From Comamonadaceae bacterium (GTDB lineage: Bacteria; Pseudomonadota; Gammaproteobacteria; Burkholderiales; Burkholderiaceae_C): DNA of 52,718 nt. The translations under genes and the position numbers were made by a program. The stretch spans positions 1-52,718 of the forward strand of contig CANKRG010000009.1 of NCBI GenBank assembly GCA_947485165.1, in the 5' to 3' direction. Shown piece after piece: positions 15,773 through 24,943 of the stretch. Every line of letters begins with the position of its first letter. Within the stretch, counting starts at the first letter, position 1. The notes under the pieces are model-generated. The model did no database searches. It had not been told where the DNA came from and saw nothing but the letters and a program-made list of their open reading frames with translations.

Positions 15773-18235
15773 TTATGGCGACGTTTTCAGGGCTTCACAA
15801 GCCATCAAAATCCGCTCTGGTGTGGCCGGTGCGTCCATGAAAACGGGGACTTTGTGGTCTGCCGAGGCGCTGACGGCATCGCGAATCGCAAAGTAGGCGC
15901 TCAAGGCCAGCATCAGCGGTGGTTCGCCCACGGCTTTGCTCTTGAAAGGCGTGGGTTTGACGTTTTCGCAGTCAAACAGACTGACCTTGAAGTGCTCGGG
16001 AATGTCGCTCGCCACCGGGATTTTGTAGGTACTGGGGCCGTGGGTGAGGAGTTTTCCACGACCCAGTCCCTCAACGCCATCGATCGTTTTGGCTTTCATG
16101 TCCCAAATGCACTCCTCCATCGTCAACCAGCCCATGCCCTGCACGTAAGCGCCCTCAATTTGCCCTAAATCGATGGCAGGGTTGATGGATTTGCCCACAT
16201 CGTGCACGATGTCGACCTTTTGCAGCCACCACTCGCCGGTGCGGGTGTCGATTTCGACCTCGGTCACCGCGGCGCCGTAGCAGAAATAGTAGAACGCCTT
16301 GCCGTTCAGGGTGGCAAAGTCGTATTTGATGTCGGGTGTCATGTAAAAACCGGTCACCGACAGGCCGACACGGTCCAGCCAGGCTTGTTTGACCAAGCTC
16401 GCCCAATCGATTTCCGTTCGGACTGAGCCCATTTCCGTTCGGACTGAGCTTGTCGAAGTCTTCACCAACCCTTCGACAAGCTCAGGGTGAACGGACGCTT
16501 TTCCGTTACCAAATACAACCGCAGCCGCATCGCAATTCAGCATCCGTGCCGCCACTGCCGCCAAGCGCACGCGCATCTGGTCGCAGGCGTTGTTGACCGC
16601 TGCGCCGTTGATGTCTGCGCCGCTGGACGCTGCCGTCGCCGACGCATTCGGCACTTTTTGGGTGTCCGTGCCCATCACCCGCACCAAGCTGACGGGAATA
16701 CCCAAGCCATCCGCTGTGACCTGCGCCATTTTGGTGTTCAGCCCCTGCCCCATCTCGGTACCGCCGTGGTTGACGCTGACCGAGCCATCCATGTAGATGT
16801 TCAGCAGCGCGCCGCCCTGGTTCAGCATGGTGGCGGTGAAGCTGATACCGAATTTCAGCGGCACCAGGGCGATGCCCTTTTTCTTATACTTGCTGGTTTT
16901 GTTGTAGCTGGCAATGCCTGCTCGGCGCTGGCTGTAGTCGGATTCCTCTTCCAGCTGCGCGATCACCTTGTCGCCAATCCAGTCTTCAATCTGCTGGCCG
17001 TATTGGGTGGTGATGGTCTCGATATTGCCGGATACTACCTCGTCTTGATACAAATTGATTTTGCGCACTTCCAGCGGGTCTTTGCCTAATTTTTGGGCAA
17101 TTTGCTCAATCACGGTTTCAATCGCAAACATACCCTGCGGACCGCCAAAACCACGAAACGCGGTCGCGCTTTGCATATTGGTTTTGCAGCGGTGGCTGAT
17201 GATGGACAAATTCGGCAGGTAGTAGCAGTTGTCGATGTGCAACACGGCGCGGTCGTTCACCGGTCCAGAAAAGTCGGTGCTGTAGCCGCAACGCGAGGCT
17301 AACACCACATCGACACCCAAAATACGGCCGGCGTCGTCAAAACCGACTTCGTAATCGGCGCGGAAATCGTGGCGTTTGCCGGTGATCATCATGTCGTCAT
17401 CGCGGTTGACGCGCAGTTTTACCGGCTTTTGCAGCTTGAAGGCCGCCAATGCTGCACTTTGCGAGAAGATGCTGGCATTGCCCTCTTTGCCACCAAACGC
17501 GCCGCCCATGCGGCGGCAGATCACTTCGACGTCATTCGTCGTCAGGTTCAAGGCGGCGGCGGCTTCGCGCTGGTTGCCGTCGGGGTGCTGGGTCGAGACA
17601 TAAAGCGTCAGTTGCCCATCTTCACGCGGCACGGCGTAGGTGATTTGGCCTTCCAGGTAAAACTGCTCTTGCTGGCCGCAGGTGGTTTGGCCTTTGAGGT
17701 TGTGCGGCGCACGTGTGATGCCCCCACGCGGATCACCGCGTGTTATCCCTTTGGGCGGCATGATGAAGCTTTTCGCGGCCATGGCTTCGTCAATCGTCAA
17801 AATCGCGGGGAGTTCTTTGACGGTGACCACCGCTTTTTTGGCCGCTTCACGGGCGTAGAGCATGTCCCGCGCCACGACCACCGCGATGGCTTGGCCGATG
17901 AATTCAACCTTGCCAGCTGCTAGGAACGGGTCGTCATGGATGATGGGGCCGCAGTTGTTTTCGCCCGGAATATCCGCAGCCGTATAAACCGCCACCACGC
18001 CATGTTCGGCCAAGATGGCGGCGCGGTCAATGCCTTCGCCGATCAACTCGCCGTGGGCGACGGGGGACAAAATCAGCGCCGCATACAAGGTGCCGCGCAG
18101 CTCGGGGATGTCGTCGGTATAAACCGCTTCACCAGTGACGTGCAGGCGGGCGGATTCGTGGATCACGTCTGTGCCCTGCGCGGCAGAATCAGCCAAGCTG
18201 GGCATCAATTCTTTGAGAGTCGTAGGTGCATTCAT
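15773..18235 (-). CDS. xdhB: Xanthine dehydrogenase, molybdopterin-binding large subunit
   Basis: Oxidises hypoxanthine and xanthine to urate at the Mo centre. The 820-residue subunit has the family blocks GGAFGGKEG, TAFRGFGGPQG, GTEMGQGLNTKMAQV and, near the C-terminus, KAVGEPPLML with the catalytic Glu. Its ATG overlaps the xdhA TGA by four bases. Residues about 580-607 (SVHPELVEGLVKTS and following) are encoded by a family-B repeat that keeps the frame; this segment has no counterpart in the family as I know it and interrupts the region before SLVKQAWLDRVGL. It is downstream of xdhA and upstream of xdhC. Confidence 0.95.
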   Translation of the reverse strand: MNAPTTLKELMPSLADSAAQGTDVIHESARLHVTGEAVYTDDIPELRGTLYAALILSPVAHGELIGEGIDRAAILAEHGVVAVYTAADIPGENNCGPIIHDDPFLAAGKVEFIGQAIAVVVARDMLYAREAAKKAVVTVKELPAILTIDEAMAAKSFIMPPKGITRGDPRGGITRAPHNLKGQTTCGQQEQFYLEGQITYAVPREDGQLTLYVSTQHPDGNQREAAAALNLTTNDVEVICRRMGGAFGGKEGNASIFSQSAALAAFKLQKPVKLRVNRDDDMMITGKRHDFRADYEVGFDDAGRILGVDVVLASRCGYSTDFSGPVNDRAVLHIDNCYYLPNLSIISHRCKTNMQSATAFRGFGGPQGMFAIETVIEQIAQKLGKDPLEVRKINLYQDEVVSGNIETITTQYGQQIEDWIGDKVIAQLEEESDYSQRRAGIASYNKTSKYKKKGIALVPLKFGISFTATMLNQGGALLNIYMDGSVSVNHGGTEMGQGLNTKMAQVTADGLGIPVSLVRVMGTDTQKVPNASATAASSGADINGAAVNNACDQMRVRLAAVAARMLNCDAAAVVFGNGKASVHPELVEGLVKTSTSSVRTEMGSVRTEIDWASLVKQAWLDRVGLSVTGFYMTPDIKYDFATLNGKAFYYFCYGAAVTEVEIDTRTGEWWLQKVDIVHDVGKSINPAIDLGQIEGAYVQGMGWLTMEECIWDMKAKTIDGVEGLGRGKLLTHGPSTYKIPVASDIPEHFKVSLFDCENVKPTPFKSKAVGEPPLMLALSAYFAIRDAVSASADHKVPVFMDAPATPERILMACEALKTSP
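16413..16494. repeat. Repeat family B, in frame inside xdhB
   Basis: A truncated left arm CCGTTCGGACTGAGC (16413-16428), a full left arm CCGTTCGGACTGAGCTTGTC running to GAAG (16434-16457), a 10-12 bp loop, then the inverted arm CTTCGACAAGCTCAGGGTGA and ACGG (to 16494). The arms pair over more than 20 bp. The coding strand reads through without a stop. Confidence 0.9.
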
Positions 18236-19734
18236 GACGCTGTTTCCTTCATAAAAGAAGAAGAATGGTCGGTTGATTCTTCGACAAACTGCATCACCAA
18301 ATTGCGGGCTACCAGCGAGCGATACGCCCAGGTGGCGCGCAAGCCGTCGCGGGCGGGGAAACTGGCGGTGATGGCGGCATCAAGCGCCTCATTTTGCACA
18401 CCAGCCGGCGTATTTCCCTCCAATATTGCTTCCAATTTAGGGGCACGACAAGGATAGGGTGCCAAGCCGTTGAAGGCGAGTTTGACGTTTTTGAACTTGC
18501 CGACCACCAGCTCGTAGCTCAACGCGCAGACGGTGGCGGAGATGTCTTGGTCGAAGCGTTTGCTGATTTTGTGGGCACGGAAAGTACCCCCTGCTTTGGG
18601 TTGTGGCAACAGCACGGCTTCGATGAATTCGCCAGCTTGCAGCACGTTTTTCTTCATGCCGGTGTAGAAGTTTTCCAAGGCGACTTGGCGGGTTTTGTCA
18701 CCACGGCGCAGTGTCAATGCTGCACCCAAAGCCAATAAACAAGGCATAGAGTCGCCGATGGGCGAGCCGTTGGCGATGTTGCCAGCCAAGGTGGCGGTGG
18801 AGCGGATAGGCGGCGAACCGAAACGGCGCAGCACTTCGGCAAAGTCAGGGTAGGCATCGCCAATCAGGTTTTGCACTTCTGTTAATGAAACCGCTGCGCC
18901 AATGTGCCACATGCCAGCTTTCGAGGTGATGGTTTTGAGTTCGGCGACATTGCCCAAGTACACGATGTTGTCTGGGCGGGTGAACTGTTTGTTGACCTGC
19001 AGGCCAATCTCGGTGCTACCGGCCAACAGAGTTGAATTGGGGTGTTTGACCAAATAATCGGCCACTTCAGCCGCCGTGGCGGGGGCGACAAATTCGTTGC
19101 CTTTGCGGGTGCGCACAACGGGTTGCACGACGATGTCGCCATCCAAGTTGTAAGTCGGCACATCGGCGCGTCGGATGTTGTTGAGTAGCGCGATATCGGC
19201 GCTGTCTTCCAACTTCAGTCGCTCGGGAGCGGCTGTACAGGCTTGCAAGGTGGCGTCGATGATGGGTTTGTAGCCGGTGCAGCGGCACAGGTTGCCACTT
19301 AATGAGTCGTTGATCTCTGTTCTGGTCGGGCAGGTATTGGTTTGCACCAAGCCGGTCAAGCTCATCACAATGCCCGGGGTGCAAAAGCCGCACTGCGAAC
19401 CAAAACAGGTGACCATGGCTTCTTGCACGGGGTGCAGTGTGCCATCAGTGCGCTTCAGGCTTTCCACGGTTTTGATGGATTTGCCGTCCAGCGAGGGCAG
19501 CAATTGCATGCAGCTGTTGGTCGGTATGTAGTCCACGCCAGTACCTGCGGCGTTCAACTCACCCACCAAAACCACGCAAGCGCCGCAATCACCTTCGGCG
19601 CAGCCCTCTTTGGTGCCGGTTCGGTGCAGTTGCTCACGCAAATAATCTAGCACCGTGGTGGTGCGTCTAGCGCCCTGCGCTTCAACGATTTTGCCGTCGA
19701 GAACGAAGCGGACGGAATTGGTGACTTGGCTCAT
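18232..19734 (-). CDS. xdhA: Xanthine dehydrogenase small subunit (2Fe-2S and FAD domains)
   Basis: Electron-transfer subunit of about 500 residues. The N-terminal plant-type ferredoxin domain has CAEGDCGACVV. The second 2Fe-2S domain has QCGFCTPGIVMSL and GNLCRCTGYKPI. The FAD domain has STLLAGSTEIGLQV and the GNIANGSPIGDSMPCL block. The start is ATG 19734, with AGAGG five bases upstream; an in-frame upstream start at 19773 lacks such a site. Near the C-terminus the coding strand contains AAATACGCCGGCT (18403-18415), identical to the tail of repeat A. First gene of xdhABC. Confidence 0.95.
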   Translation of the reverse strand: MSQVTNSVRFVLDGKIVEAQGARRTTTVLDYLREQLHRTGTKEGCAEGDCGACVVLVGELNAAGTGVDYIPTNSCMQLLPSLDGKSIKTVESLKRTDGTLHPVQEAMVTCFGSQCGFCTPGIVMSLTGLVQTNTCPTRTEINDSLSGNLCRCTGYKPIIDATLQACTAAPERLKLEDSADIALLNNIRRADVPTYNLDGDIVVQPVVRTRKGNEFVAPATAAEVADYLVKHPNSTLLAGSTEIGLQVNKQFTRPDNIVYLGNVAELKTITSKAGMWHIGAAVSLTEVQNLIGDAYPDFAEVLRRFGSPPIRSTATLAGNIANGSPIGDSMPCLLALGAALTLRRGDKTRQVALENFYTGMKKNVLQAGEFIEAVLLPQPKAGGTFRAHKISKRFDQDISATVCALSYELVVGKFKNVKLAFNGLAPYPCRAPKLEAILEGNTPAGVQNEALDAAITASFPARDGLRATWAYRSLVARNLVMQFVEESTDHSSSFMKETAS

Positions 19735-19837
19735 AAAAACCTCTACAAATGTCAAACAATGGCTACCATCCATTTTAGCCAGCCTGGCTTAAACATGCTT
19801 GGTTTGCCGCAGTTTAGGGGGGTTAGAACAACGTGGA

Positions 19838-21064
19838 CTAGGGTTTTGCCCAATCAGCAATGATTTGGCGCTCTTCAGGCGTGATACCGGTGGAATTATT
19901 CATAGGCATTTGCTGGGTCACAACGACTTGCTGGTAAACCATGGCCTTGTTTTTTTGTATATTTTCAGCTGTATCTAGACGTACATTTTTCATCTGGACT
20001 TGCGCACCGTGGCACATCAGGCAGCGCTGATCGATAATTTTCGCAACAGCCGTTGGCACTGTATCGGCAGCTACGGTGGTACTTGGCGCAGTTGGCGCAG
20101 TTGGCGCAATAGCCGCCGAAGAACGCGGCCCTAACCAAACAATCACCCCCACGATGACGGCTACGCCAACGGCAGCGTAAGGCCACGGGTTGCCGCTACG
20201 CCCATGCTTGTAACCATGGCGCATCACAAAATACTGGCGAATGGCAGCGCCTGCAAACATCATCAGCACCAGAATCACCCAATTTTGCGGGTGCGTGTAG
20301 ATGAAGCTGTAGTGGTTGCTCAACATGGCAAAAATCACCGGCAGCGTGAAATAGGTGTTGTGCACGCTACGCTGTTTGCCGCGTTTACCGTGGATGGCCA
20401 TGGCTTTGGTGTCGTACGGTTTGTCACTGGTCATGGCGGCGACGACTTTGCGCTGGCCAGGGATAATCCAGAAAAAGACGTTGGCACTCATAGCCGTGGC
20501 GACCATCGCTCCGACCAGTAAAAAGGCTGCGCGCCCTGCAAACCAATGGCAAGCGAGCCATGAGGCGAATGTGATGACGGCCAACATCAGCACGCCGACG
20601 ATCAATTCGCCGTTTTTGCGAAACCCAAACAGCTGGCACACCGCGTCGTAAATCATCCAAAAAACGACCAAAAACGACAAAGCCACGCCCACCGCCGCAC
20701 CGGGCGACCAGTTCATCAGCGATTTGTCAATCAAATAAGTGGATGCGTTGTATAGATAAAGCACTGTGAACAGCGCAAAACCTGACAGCCAGGTGCTGTA
20801 GCTTTCCCAATAAAACCAATGCAACTTGCTGTGGATGACTTTGGGCGCAATCATGTACTTTTGCGGGTTGTAAAAACCGCCACCATGCACGGCCCACATT
20901 GCGCCATCCACGCCTTTTTCCAACAAATCGGGCGATGTTGGGCGCAGCAGGTTGTTGTCCAAAAATACAAAGTAAAACGACGAGCCGACCCAAGCAATCG
21001 CAGTAATCACGTGCACCCAGCGCAAGAGCAGATTGGCCCACTCTAATAGATAGACTTCCATCAT
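19838..21064 (-). CDS. puuD: PuuD: membrane urate oxidase with C-terminal cytochrome c domain
   Basis: Oxidises urate to 5-hydroxyisourate at the membrane, passing electrons to its own haem domain. The 408-residue protein begins with WANLLLRWVHVITAIAWVGSSF and has several further hydrophobic segments over about residues 10-300. The tail has a single haem c site CLMCH near residue 350 and a PMNNSTGITPEE stretch. A Thr/Pro/Ala linker carries a 9-bp tandem repeat (20081-20112). It lies 7 bp downstream of uraH and replaces soluble uricase in this pathway. Confidence 0.93.
   Translation of the reverse strand: MMEVYLLEWANLLLRWVHVITAIAWVGSSFYFVFLDNNLLRPTSPDLLEKGVDGAMWAVHGGGFYNPQKYMIAPKVIHSKLHWFYWESYSTWLSGFALFTVLYLYNASTYLIDKSLMNWSPGAAVGVALSFLVVFWMIYDAVCQLFGFRKNGELIVGVLMLAVITFASWLACHWFAGRAAFLLVGAMVATAMSANVFFWIIPGQRKVVAAMTSDKPYDTKAMAIHGKRGKQRSVHNTYFTLPVIFAMLSNHYSFIYTHPQNWVILVLMMFAGAAIRQYFVMRHGYKHGRSGNPWPYAAVGVAVIVGVIVWLGPRSSAAIAPTAPTAPSTTVAADTVPTAVAKIIDQRCLMCHGAQVQMKNVRLDTAENIQKNKAMVYQQVVVTQQMPMNNSTGITPEERQIIADWAKP
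20081..20112. repeat. 9-bp tandem repeat inside puuD
   Basis: Three copies of a TTGGCGCAG unit encode a repeated Pro-Thr-Ala in the linker between the membrane domain and the cytochrome c domain of PuuD. Confidence 0.78.
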
Positions 21065-21071
21065 TGTTTAA

Positions 21072-21431
21072 TCACGAGCCGCGATAGGTTGAGTAGCTCC
21101 AAGGGCTAACAAGCAGGGGCACATGGTAGTGCTGATCGACATGTGCAACGCCAAAGTCAATGTTCACCAAGTTTAAAAAATTGGGTTCGGGTAAGGCAAT
21201 ACCATGCAACTTGAAATAAGCCGCAACATCAAATACCAAGCGATACGTGCCCATTTTCAAGCTATGGTGATCGAGCAAGAGCCCATCGGGGTTGCGACCA
21301 TCCGCATTCAAGGTCAAGGCTTTGATCAAACTAGCCTGGGTTGCATTTGCCGTCGTCTGGTACAACTTCACGCCCATGCCAGCAGCTGGGCAGCCGTGCA
21401 TGGTGTCGAGTACGTGTGTGGAAAGTCCCAT
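21072..21431 (-). CDS. uraH: 5-hydroxyisourate hydrolase
   Basis: Transthyretin-like enzyme that hydrolyses 5-hydroxyisourate to OHCU. The 119-residue protein has the N-terminal LSTHVLDTMHGCPAAGM signature, HYHVPLLVSPWSYSTYRGS at the end, and the diagnostic C-terminal YRGS. No signal peptide is seen, so it is cytoplasmic. It is first in the minus arm uraH-puuD and diverges from the gntR-type gene across a 40-bp gap holding a perfect palindrome. Confidence 0.95.
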   Translation of the reverse strand: MGLSTHVLDTMHGCPAAGMGVKLYQTTANATQASLIKALTLNADGRNPDGLLLDHHSLKMGTYRLVFDVAAYFKLHGIALPEPNFLNLVNIDFGVAHVDQHYHVPLLVSPWSYSTYRGS

Positions 21432-21450
21432 TTATTTTCCTAAACAATTA

Positions 21451-21468
21451 AAAATTGTATACAATTTT
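21451..21468. promoter_or_regulatory. Perfect 18-bp palindrome between uraH and gntR (likely operator)
   Basis: AAAATTGTATACAATTTT is fully self-complementary. It lies three bases before the GntR-family ATG (21472) and 19 bases from the uraH start. The TTGTATACAA core fits the TNGTNNNACNA pattern typical of FCD-type GntR regulators. I infer autoregulation and control of both divergent arms by the adjacent regulator. Confidence 0.72.
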
Positions 21469-21471
21469 GCC

Positions 21472-22161
21472 ATGACTTCAGCCAAATTGCTAATCTTTCC
21501 ACCAGCGAATCCGCCAAATGGCTCTAGCGACAAAGGTGTTTCAAGTACGGACCATATTGTTCAAGCGTTAACCAAAGCCATTATTGAGCATAGACTGCTG
21601 CCTGGTGAGAAACTAAAAGAGCAGCATATTGCAGACCAATTTGGTGTCTCACGCACATTGGTGCGGCAGGCGCTTTACCAGTTGTCGCAAAAGCATCTGA
21701 TCCGCATCGAGCAAGCACGCGGGGCGTTTGTGGCTGCTCCCTCTATCAAAGAGGCTCGTGAGGTATTTGCCGTGCGCATCATTTTAGAATCTGCCATGCT
21801 AGAGCTATTGATCGCAGGCATCACACCAAAAAAAATCAAAGCCTTGCGTGCCCACCTCAAGCTCGAAGCCGCCGCTGTGAAAGGCACAGATGCCGAAAGC
21901 CGCACCGAATTGCTGGGTGATTTTCATGTCCTGATGGCTGAGCTCATTGAAAACGAAGTTTTGGCGCAGTCACTGCAAGATTTGATTTCACGCTGTTCGT
22001 TGATCACGCTGTTGTACCAATCTGACCATGCTGCTGGGCATTCGCATGATGAACACATTGACATTCTTGAAGCCATTGCGGGCCAAAATATAAACCTTGC
22101 GAAGCAACTCATGCAAGCGCATTTGCAAAGTGTGCTGGCGGGATTGGCACTTCACAATTAA
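21472..22161 (+). CDS. GntR-family transcriptional regulator (FCD type)
   Basis: A 229-residue regulator. The N-terminal winged helix-turn-helix (about residues 25-90) has LPGEKLKEQHIADQFGVSRT and LVRQALYQL. The C-terminal helical FCD-type ligand domain starts with EAREVFAVRIILESAMLELL. The ATG at 21472 is chosen over longer in-frame options that would run into uraH. Position between the two arms of the purine cluster suggests it controls them, probably in response to a purine or ureide intermediate. Confidence 0.88.
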   Translation: MTSAKLLIFPPANPPNGSSDKGVSSTDHIVQALTKAIIEHRLLPGEKLKEQHIADQFGVSRTLVRQALYQLSQKHLIRIEQARGAFVAAPSIKEAREVFAVRIILESAMLELLIAGITPKKIKALRAHLKLEAAAVKGTDAESRTELLGDFHVLMAELIENEVLAQSLQDLISRCSLITLLYQSDHAAGHSHDEHIDILEAIAGQNINLAKQLMQAHLQSVLAGLALHN

Positions 22162-22168
22162 GGCCTGG

Positions 22169-23128
22169 ATGACTATGACCTACGACAGCACAGCACCGTA
22201 TCCCCGAGACTTGATCGGCTATGGACGCGAAGTTCCACATGCGGCTTGGCCGAACCAAGCACGCATTGCTTTGCAGTTTGTGCTGAATTACGAAGAAGGT
22301 GGCGAGAACTCGGTACTGCATGGGGATGCAACTTCGGAGCAATTTTTATCCGAAATGTTCAATGCCAACGCCTTCCCAGCACGTCATCAAAGCATGGAGA
22401 GCATTTATGAATACGGCTCGCGGGCGGGCGTCTGGCGTTTGCTGCGCGAATTTGAGACCCGCAAGTTGCCGCTGACTGTGTTTGGCGTCAGCATGGCGTT
22501 ACAGCGTCACCCAGAGTTGACCGCGGCATTTAAAGAACTGGGGCATGAGATCGCCTGCCACGGCTGGCGCTGGATCAGCTACCAAAACGTCGATGAAGCC
22601 ATCGAACGCGAACACATGCGCGTGGGTATGGACATCATCAGCCAGATGACCGGTGAGCGCCCGCTGGGCTGGTACACCGGCCGTGACAGCCCGAATACGC
22701 GGCGTTTGGTCGCCGATTACGGCGGTTTTGCATACAACAGCGACTATTACGGAGACGACCTGCCGTTTTGGATGCAGGTGCAAAAAACCGATGGGCAGGT
22801 GGTGCCACAACTCATTGTGCCCTACACGCTGGACACCAACGACATGCGCTTTGCCTCGGCACAAGGATTTGCACAGGGTGACGACTTTTTCACTTATCTC
22901 AAAGACAGCTTTGATGTGCTATACGCAGAAGGTGACCCGCAGGGTTTGAACGCACCCAAGATGATGAGCATCGGTATGCATTGCCGCTTGCTGGGCCGAC
23001 CAGGACGCATGAAGTCTTTGCAGAGATTTCTGGATTACGTGCAAGCACACAACCATGTTTGGATTTGCCGCCGCCTGGATATTGCACGGCATTGGAAAAA
23101 AACCCATCCATTCAAACCAACAGCATGA
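22169..23128 (+). CDS. puuE: PuuE: cofactor-independent allantoinase (polysaccharide deacetylase fold)
   Basis: Hydrolyses allantoin to allantoate. The roughly 319-residue protein has PYPRDLIGYGREVPHAAWPN at the start, LNYEEGGENSVLHGD, HEIACHGWRW and the GWYTGRDSPNTRRLV block typical of PuuE. The start is ATG 22169 or 22175; the first lies 7 bp after the gntR stop. Its TGA overlaps the next gene's ATG (ATGA at 23125-23128). Confidence 0.93.
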   Translation: MTMTYDSTAPYPRDLIGYGREVPHAAWPNQARIALQFVLNYEEGGENSVLHGDATSEQFLSEMFNANAFPARHQSMESIYEYGSRAGVWRLLREFETRKLPLTVFGVSMALQRHPELTAAFKELGHEIACHGWRWISYQNVDEAIEREHMRVGMDIISQMTGERPLGWYTGRDSPNTRRLVADYGGFAYNSDYYGDDLPFWMQVQKTDGQVVPQLIVPYTLDTNDMRFASAQGFAQGDDFFTYLKDSFDVLYAEGDPQGLNAPKMMSIGMHCRLLGRPGRMKSLQRFLDYVQAHNHVWICRRLDIARHWKKTHPFKPTA

Positions 23129-24924
23129 CCCTGACCAGAGCATCAGCCATGACGACTTTAACTTTGCAAGCACTCAACAGCGCATCAGCTACCGAAGCCA
23201 CACAAATGCTGGATGGTGTGTATGAACACTCACCATGGATAGGGGCACAAGCATTAACACAACGACCTTTTCGTTCCTTGGCGCATCTGAAATACAGTTT
23301 GGTAAAGGTGCTGGAAGCGGCAGGTCTGGATGCTCAAAAGGGCTTGATACGCGCTCATCCCGAGCTGGCCGGCAAAGCTATGCAAAGCCAAACACTCACT
23401 GCAGAATCGACAAATGAACAGTCAAAAGCCGGTTTAACGCAATGCACACCTGACGAGCTTGCCAGAATTGTGCGACTTAATGCGGCGTACCAAGCTAAGT
23501 TTGGATTTCCTTTCATTTTGGCGGTACGGGGAGCGCGCGGAAACGGTTTGTCCAAATCAGTCATTCTGGCTACATTTGAACGCCGGCTGCACAATCACCC
23601 CCTGTTTGAACAGCAAGAATGCTTGCGCCAGATTCACCGCATTGCTGAAATTCGCTTGAACGACAAGTTTGCTGCAACCCCCAGCTTGGGGAATGAAATG
23701 TGGGATTGGCAAGAAAAATTAAGTGCTCATACCGATCCAGGTTATGCCGTATTAGGGCAGTTGACTGTGACCTACCTGACGGATGCCCATAGAGCTTGCG
23801 CCAAAGATATTTCCGCATTGATGGACGATTGCGGTTTTGATGAAGTCAACATTGATGCTGTGGGCAATGTGGTTGGTCGGTACCTTGCGACATCCGACAA
23901 GGCGCAAACGCTGCTGACCGGTAGCCACTATGACACCGTACGCAACGGCGGGAAATACGATGGCCGGCTGGGAATTTTTGTGCCCATGGCTTGTGTGCGT
24001 GAGTTGAAACGACAAGGCAAACGATTACCTTTTCATATTGAAGTAGTTGGCTTCTCTGAAGAAGAAGGCCAGCGCTACAAGGCGACATTTTTAGGCTCAG
24101 GCGCATTGATTGGTCAATTCGACCCTGCTTGGCTAGATCAGCTGGATACAGATGGCATCACCATGCGGCAAGCTATGCAGCACGCAGGTTTGTGTGTGGA
24201 TGACATTCCCAAAATCAAACGCCAGGCTGAAGACTACTTAGGCTTTGTTGAAGTTCACATTGAGCAAGGACCGGTACTCAATGAGCTTAATATCCCGCTA
24301 GGTATCGTCACCTCAATCAACGGTAGCGTGCGTTATGCCTGCGAAGTGATTGGCACGGCTTGCCATGCAGGAACAACACCTATGAACAGACGTTCAGATG
24401 CAGCAGCAGCGGTGGCCGAACTGATTTTGTTTGCAGAGCAGCGTGCTGCGCAAGACGGTGACTCGGTTGCCACGGTTGGGCAGCTCCTAGTCCCCAACGG
24501 CTCTACCAATGTCGTACCTGGCCGCTGTCATTTCACGCTGGACATGCGCGCACCAACCAATGCACAGCGCGATGCGATGGTCAACGACATCCTGAATAAA
24601 TTCAAAGCCATTTGCGAGCACCGCCAAGTCCGATACACACTGGAGGAAACCATGCGCGCTGCGGCTGCACCCAGCGACCCCGCTTGGCAGCAGCGCTGGG
24701 AACAAGCTGTGGACAGCCTGGGCGTTCCCTTGCACCGTATGCCCAGCGGTGCCGGTCACGATGCCATGAAGCTCCACGAAGTCATGCCCCAAGCCATGCT
24801 GTTTGTTCGCGGCGAAAACTCGGGCATCAGCCATAACCCGCTGGAGTCAAGCACGAACGACGATATGCAGCTCGCTGTAGATGCCTTCACTCAACTACTA
24901 AACCAATTGTCTGCTGAATTTTGA
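23125..24924 (+). CDS. Bifunctional OHCU decarboxylase / allantoate amidohydrolase fusion
   Basis: A 599-residue two-domain protein. About residues 10-175 form a UraD-type OHCU decarboxylase (RAHPELAGKAM, KFGFPFILAVRG), which yields S-allantoin. About 185-599 form an M20-type allantoate amidohydrolase with GSHYDTVRNGGKYDG, FSEEEGQRYKATFLGS, HIEQGPVLNE, GTACHAGTTPMNRR and a C-terminal GISHNPLESS, so all metal-site blocks are present. The two steps flank PuuE in the pathway. Domain pairing of this kind is known in Burkholderiales. Start at ATG 23125 overlaps puuE; an alternative ATG at 23149 is possible. Confidence 0.93.
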   Translation: MTLTRASAMTTLTLQALNSASATEATQMLDGVYEHSPWIGAQALTQRPFRSLAHLKYSLVKVLEAAGLDAQKGLIRAHPELAGKAMQSQTLTAESTNEQSKAGLTQCTPDELARIVRLNAAYQAKFGFPFILAVRGARGNGLSKSVILATFERRLHNHPLFEQQECLRQIHRIAEIRLNDKFAATPSLGNEMWDWQEKLSAHTDPGYAVLGQLTVTYLTDAHRACAKDISALMDDCGFDEVNIDAVGNVVGRYLATSDKAQTLLTGSHYDTVRNGGKYDGRLGIFVPMACVRELKRQGKRLPFHIEVVGFSEEEGQRYKATFLGSGALIGQFDPAWLDQLDTDGITMRQAMQHAGLCVDDIPKIKRQAEDYLGFVEVHIEQGPVLNELNIPLGIVTSINGSVRYACEVIGTACHAGTTPMNRRSDAAAAVAELILFAEQRAAQDGDSVATVGQLLVPNGSTNVVPGRCHFTLDMRAPTNAQRDAMVNDILNKFKAICEHRQVRYTLEETMRAAAAPSDPAWQQRWEQAVDSLGVPLHRMPSGAGHDAMKLHEVMPQAMLFVRGENSGISHNPLESSTNDDMQLAVDAFTQLLNQLSAEF

Positions 24925-24943
24925 TATTAGATTTGCCTTTTAT

